From positions 1 to 7,746 of the forward strand of contig JAUYMM010000009.1 in the NCBI GenBank assembly GCA_030699485.1: a stretch of DNA of 7,746 bases, written 5' to 3'. Made by a program: the position numbers and the translations under genes. The stretch is from Candidatus Woesebacteria bacterium (GTDB lineage Bacteria > Patescibacteriota > Microgenomatia > UBA8517). Positions 5,090-7,746 of the stretch are shown here, piece after piece. Each line of letters starts with the position of its first letter. Position 1 is the first letter of the stretch. The notes under the pieces are model-generated. The model saw only the letters and a program-made list of their open reading frames with translations. It did not search any database and had not been told where the DNA came from.

Positions 5090-5603
5090 ATAAATTTTTT
5101 AAACTACCATCATTATTAACTATAAAATCTGCCATTTCAATACATTTAGATAAATTTTGGGCAAAGGATTGCGTACTTTGCATTTCTCTTTCCTCTTGTT
5201 TTTGAAATTCTTTGAAAGACACGCTGTCTTTCTCAGAAGATCTAGATTTTATTCTTTCAAACCTTGTTTTTTGTAAAGCTGTTACTGCAAATAATTTTCC
5301 TCCATGAGATTTTATGAAGTCGGCTTCTTTGGGATTTCTAATACTTTCGATAATTGCATCATGGTTTTCTGATTCTGCAATTGAGAAAAGTTTTTGGGTA
5401 ATATAATCAGGGCCAAATTTTTCTCTAATTTCATTTGCAATATCTTGCATGTTTGTTCTGTCTATTTCTCTATTTTGTTTTTGGAGTTCTTCTTTTAAAT
5501 ATCCACTTACTGAATAATGGTAAAACCCTTTTTTATCAACTAAATAATCTACAACAGTACCTTTGCCAGCCCCTAAAGTTCCTGTAATTCCAATTATTAT
5601 CAT
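5064..5603 (-). CDS. P-loop nucleotide kinase-like protein (dephospho-CoA kinase / dNMP kinase fold)
   Basis: A 179-residue P-loop protein with the Walker A motif GTLGAGKGT (residues 8-16, K14). IIESIRNPKEADF (about 84-96) resembles the Walker B/nucleotide-binding region of adenylate- and dephospho-CoA-kinase-like proteins. An arginine-rich lid-like stretch follows (RFERIKSRSSEKD, about 113-125). The specific substrate is not visible. Because it overlaps dCMP deaminase and stands opposite MazG-like and ThyX genes, a role as deoxynucleoside monophosphate kinase, or as a regulatory P-loop partner of the deaminase, is more plausible than CoA synthesis. The ATG lies about one base beyond the predicted transcription start of the divergent promoter, so it is probably nearly leaderless. 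Fold confidence is high; function confidence is low. Confidence 0.85.
   Translation of the reverse strand: MIIIGITGTLGAGKGTVVDYLVDKKGFYHYSVSGYLKEELQKQNREIDRTNMQDIANEIREKFGPDYITQKLFSIAESENHDAIIESIRNPKEADFIKSHGGKLFAVTALQKTRFERIKSRSSEKDSVSFKEFQKQEEREMQSTQSFAQNLSKCIEMADFIVNNDGSLKNLYEQIEKNI
5071..5077 (-). other. A7 homopolymer in the kinase/deaminase overlap
   Basis: On the coding strand the kinase frame reads ATC GAA AAA AAT ATC TAA. Losing one A gives ATC GAA AAA ATA TCT AAA, which enters the deaminase frame at its fourth codon. Slippage by the polymerase or ribosome, or a homopolymer sequencing error, would therefore make one continuous kinase-deaminase protein of about 340 residues. Confidence 0.5.
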
Positions 5604-5625
5604 TTAATAATTTATACTATATAAT
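5597..5625 (+). promoter_or_regulatory. Promoter for the MazG-like and thyX genes
   Basis: A perfect TATAAT (5620-5625) is preceded, after 17 bp, by TTATCA (5597-5602), a 4/6 match that overlaps the start of the divergent kinase gene. The predicted start, near 5632, abuts the ATG at 5633, so the message is likely leaderless. Only 29 bp separate the two divergent start codons. Confidence 0.55.
5611..5616 (-). promoter_or_regulatory. -10 element for the kinase-deaminase operon
   Basis: On the minus strand TATAAA (5616 down to 5611) lies seven bases before the kinase ATG at 5603, placing the start at about 5604. The -35 region falls inside the divergent MazG-like gene and is poor. The two promoters overlap in opposite directions and would compete for polymerase. 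Confidence 0.4.
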
Positions 5626-5632
5626 TACTAAA

Positions 5633-5971
5633 ATGAAAGTAGTAAATTTTGATGAGTATCAGAAGTTTTGTAAAAAAACTGCAGTTTATCCCAACATTGG
5701 AAAAAATTTTATATATCCAACAATGGGGTTAGTTGGAGAAGCAGGAGAAATTGCAAATAAAGTTAAAAAGGTAATTCGAGATGATAATTCAAAGTTAACT
5801 AAAGTAAACAGAGAAGAATTGGCACATGAGTTGGGAGATGTTTTGTGGTATCTTGCCCAACTTTCAACGGAGCTTGGATTAAAATTTTCTGATATAGTCA
5901 ATATGAATATAGAAAAATTATCTTCAAGAAAAAATAGAAATACACTTCATGGCAGTGGGGATAACAGGTAG
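5633..5971 (+). CDS. MazG-like nucleotide pyrophosphohydrolase
   Basis: A 112-residue all-alpha NTP pyrophosphatase, which cleaves a (d)NTP to its monophosphate and pyrophosphate. The metal-binding pattern is clear: GEAGE (E36, E39) on one helix and HELGD (E66, D69) on the next, followed by VLWYLAQL. The C-terminal SRKNRNTLHGSGDNR tail is characteristic of the short MazG-like/house-cleaning subfamily. It may supply dCMP or dUMP for thymidylate synthesis, or clear damaged nucleotides; the sequence alone does not decide. It starts at the predicted transcription start (leaderless) and is followed after 35 bp by the ThyX gene on the same strand, probably in one transcript. Confidence 0.88.
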   Translation: MKVVNFDEYQKFCKKTAVYPNIGKNFIYPTMGLVGEAGEIANKVKKVIRDDNSKLTKVNREELAHELGDVLWYLAQLSTELGLKFSDIVNMNIEKLSSRKNRNTLHGSGDNR

Positions 5972-6006
5972 TTGCAAATTACTTCAAATATTGGTAAAAG
6001 TTTGTT

Positions 6007-7551
6007 GTGGGTATTGAAAAAAGAGAATTGAAAAGACAGGAAGTAGAACTTGTATTGGAAGAATATACAAAATTAGGTGAAAGTTTCAAATCTCCCCCAA
6101 GAATTGCATTGAAGCTTATGTCACAAACCCCAAACGGGGAATTAATAGAGGCGGAATCAGTTGCAGCTTCAACTGCAATTCAATGTTACGCTCCAGGTAT
6201 TGCGTTTATGAAAAATAGAAATGATGAAAAGTCAATTGGTATAGCTGGTAGTACACTTGATGCTGGTCATCATACAACAAGACTACATGTTAATTATACA
6301 TTTCAAATGGTCGGTATTACGAGATCTGTCACACATGATATATTTCATACAACTCCTTTTTACAATTCTGAACAACAGAGCCAAAGATACGTTGAAGCTA
6401 GGAATGGAAATTATTTAGTACCGACTGATTTATCTACAGAACAAAATAAATTTTATGAAAATGCTTGTGATTTTAGCAACAAAGCATATTTTGAAATTCA
6501 AAGTGAATTGAAATCTTCAGTTGAAAAAAGAGTTAGAGAAATGAACCCTTCTGGTGGTTGGAAAGTTGAAAAGACAAAAGAGAGATTGGAAGATAAAATT
6601 CAAAAAATTACACAGGAAGTTGCCAGATATGTATTACCTATCGGCCAACATACAAATTATTTTCACACCATTAGTGAACTTCAACTACTCAGATTGTTTA
6701 GAGCTAGTAAAATGCAAAATTTTACAAATGAGGCTAGGTTCGCAATTGCAAACATGGTAAATGAAGTGACGAAAATTGATTCTTCAATTTTAAATGAGTT
6801 GGACCAACCGATTAATGATTTCGAGGAAAGTGAAATTGATATTGATAACAAAGAAATGTTTGATCAATTTCTTGCTGGTCGATTGTCAAGACTTATTTCA
6901 CAACCTCAAACAGATTTATTTACACAAAAACTTGTTTATGATGCGAAACTTTTGGCAGATGGGTATGATGTAGGGATGTTTGATCCAAAAACTTCAAAAT
7001 TAAGAAATACTTTTTTAAAGTTTGCTTCAAAATTATCTCACGCTGGTGATTCACAACGACAAAGACACAGAAGAACAGCCTCTAATGTTTATGATATAGG
7101 CGCGGAGTATAAAGGCGACCATGATTACATGACACCATTGGTAATTAGAGAAAATGTTGAAATAAAAGCAATTTATGATCAAGTAATGTATAAAATGTTT
7201 GAAAATGTTGATAGAGCCTTAGAAATGAATATTCCTAAAGAATATGCAACATTACTTATTCCTAATGCAATTAATATTAGAGTGATCGAAGGTGGAGATT
7301 TATTTGACTGGATTCATAGATGGAAACAAAGACTTTGTTATTTAGCTCAAGAAGAAATATTTTTTGTATCTCTTGATCAAGTAAAAGATTTAGAAAAAAT
7401 AATGCCAGAAATAAAACCAATGTTAATGGCTCCCTGTGGTATTAGAAAAGCGGTTGGTATTTCTCCAAGATGCCCTGAAGGTAGTCGTTGGTGTGGTCAA
7501 CCCGTATATAATTGGCAATTAAAAGAATACGAAAAACATAGGTTAATTTAA
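6007..7551 (+). CDS. thyX: Double-length flavin-dependent thymidylate synthase (ThyX) with two ThyX-like halves
   Basis: ThyX methylates dUMP to dTMP using FAD and methylene-tetrahydrofolate. Known single-domain enzymes are about 220-300 residues; this one is 514 and appears internally duplicated. The first half has AGHHTTRLH (86-94), the NYTFQMVGITRSV strand-helix, QSQRYVEAR (124-132) and ARYVLPIGQHTNYF (206-219) followed by R232. In place of the RHR signature it has IFHTTP. The second half regains RQRHRRTAS (351-359) and a second LLIPNAINIRVIEGG...HRWKQR helix (416-442), but lacks the GHxTxxxH and SxRY blocks. The signature motifs are thus divided between the halves. A tail holds three cysteines (C477, C489, C496). 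The GTG start at 6007 follows an in-frame TAA at 5995-5997; the next ATG would remove part of the fold. The gene follows the MazG-like gene after 35 bp. Catalytic activity is likely but not proven. Confidence 0.88.
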   Translation: MGIEKRELKRQEVELVLEEYTKLGESFKSPPRIALKLMSQTPNGELIEAESVAASTAIQCYAPGIAFMKNRNDEKSIGIAGSTLDAGHHTTRLHVNYTFQMVGITRSVTHDIFHTTPFYNSEQQSQRYVEARNGNYLVPTDLSTEQNKFYENACDFSNKAYFEIQSELKSSVEKRVREMNPSGGWKVEKTKERLEDKIQKITQEVARYVLPIGQHTNYFHTISELQLLRLFRASKMQNFTNEARFAIANMVNEVTKIDSSILNELDQPINDFEESEIDIDNKEMFDQFLAGRLSRLISQPQTDLFTQKLVYDAKLLADGYDVGMFDPKTSKLRNTFLKFASKLSHAGDSQRQRHRRTASNVYDIGAEYKGDHDYMTPLVIRENVEIKAIYDQVMYKMFENVDRALEMNIPKEYATLLIPNAINIRVIEGGDLFDWIHRWKQRLCYLAQEEIFFVSLDQVKDLEKIMPEIKPMLMAPCGIRKAVGISPRCPEGSRWCGQPVYNWQLKEYEKHRLI

Positions 7552-7567
7552 TTTTGTCACGCAATAG

Positions 7568-7609
7568 GTAATGGACTTGACAAAGGTAATGTAAAAGTAT
7601 AAAGTAATG
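7568..7609 (+). promoter_or_regulatory. Promoter with triple GTAATG operator for the second antitoxin gene
   Basis: TTGACA (7577-7582) is followed by TATAAA (7598-7603, 15-bp spacer) or TAAAGT (7600-7605, 17-bp spacer). Three exact GTAATG copies start at 7568, 7586 and 7604, exactly 18 bp apart, and straddle the promoter boxes as at 3896-3939. The ACTTGACAAA-R-GTAATGTAA stretch and the TAATGCAT end are shared by both loci. This is probably an autoregulatory operator bound by AbrB-fold antitoxins. Confidence 0.65.
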
Positions 7610-7612
7610 CAT

Positions 7613-7746
7613 ATGACATATACATTAGCAGTTACATCACAAGGACAAATCAGTATCCCAGCAAAAGTTAGAAAACTTTGGGGTCTATTAAACCGAGGCC
7701 AAATCACCTTTACTCTTCAAGGTAGAAAAGCAATTGTTGAACCTGC
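7613..7746 (+). CDS. Second AbrB/MazE-fold antitoxin (partial, runs off right edge)
   Basis: The first 44 residues are visible. They carry the same TSQGQISIPA block as the antitoxin at 3941, followed by a diverged helix (KVRKLWGLLNRGQ) and the strand leading to AIVEPA, the end of the AbrB-type DNA-binding domain. The ATG at 7613 is chosen by alignment with the first antitoxin; an in-frame ATG at 7607, inside the third operator repeat, would add two residues. A PIN-domain or other toxin gene would be expected just beyond the window. The DNA is similar to the 3941 locus over roughly a hundred bases, including the promoter, so the two are paralogous copies. Confidence 0.85.
   Translation, partial: MTYTLAVTSQGQISIPAKVRKLWGLLNRGQITFTLQGRKAIVEP

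Noticed and set aside
1..7746. Recoded genome with TGA read as glycine
   Set aside because: TGA ends dprA, topA and the PIN toxin at expected family lengths, so it is used as a stop.

Overview
The window looks like a chromosomal segment from an ultra-small-genome bacterium, most likely a member of the Candidate Phyla Radiation (Patescibacteria). That placement is an inference. It rests on the AT-rich sequence, very short proteins in familiar families (a 188-residue DprA), near-absence of Shine-Dalgarno sequences on the housekeeping genes, several start codons sitting at the predicted transcription start, tight packing with overlapping genes, and GC-rich palindromic insertions inside a conserved gene. 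TGA acts as a normal stop (dprA, topA, vapC), so a code in which TGA is read as glycine is not in use here.

Left part (1-1414). The window opens in the last 50 codons of a PBP2-type penicillin-binding protein. Next comes a 230-bp gap with a good sigma70-type promoter and two strong RNA hairpins, then two small integral membrane proteins (384-752 and 777-1184). These two genes stand out: they are clearly richer in G+C than everything else and each has a canonical AAGGAG ribosome binding site. They look like an acquired two-gene unit, and the second resembles the four-helix YvlD/phage-holin-4 family. A 230-bp stretch with several hairpins and a Rho-independent terminator follows.

Middle (1364-4584). 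dprA (short form) and topA (topoisomerase I) overlap by ATGA. The topA stop codon lies inside the promoter of a toxin-antitoxin pair: an AbrB-fold antitoxin and a PIN-domain VapC-like toxin.

Right part (4589-7746). Four genes form a coherent thymidylate-supply group around a 29-bp divergent promoter. Leftward are a P-loop nucleotide-kinase-like protein and a dCMP deaminase. Rightward are a MazG-like nucleotide pyrophosphohydrolase and an unusually long, internally duplicated ThyX. Together they could carry dCTP to dCMP, dUMP, dTMP and possibly dTDP. A second AbrB-type antitoxin gene begins at the right edge, and its promoter carries the same triple GTAATG repeat as the first.

Points most worth a second look: the triply iterated operator at both antitoxin promoters; the kinase/deaminase pair, which a one-base slip in an A7 run would fuse into the P-loop kinase-deaminase layout of yeast Dcd1 and phage-defence AvcD; the duplicated ThyX whose signature motifs are split between its halves; and the foreign-looking membrane-protein pair with its structured flanks and ten-serine tail.
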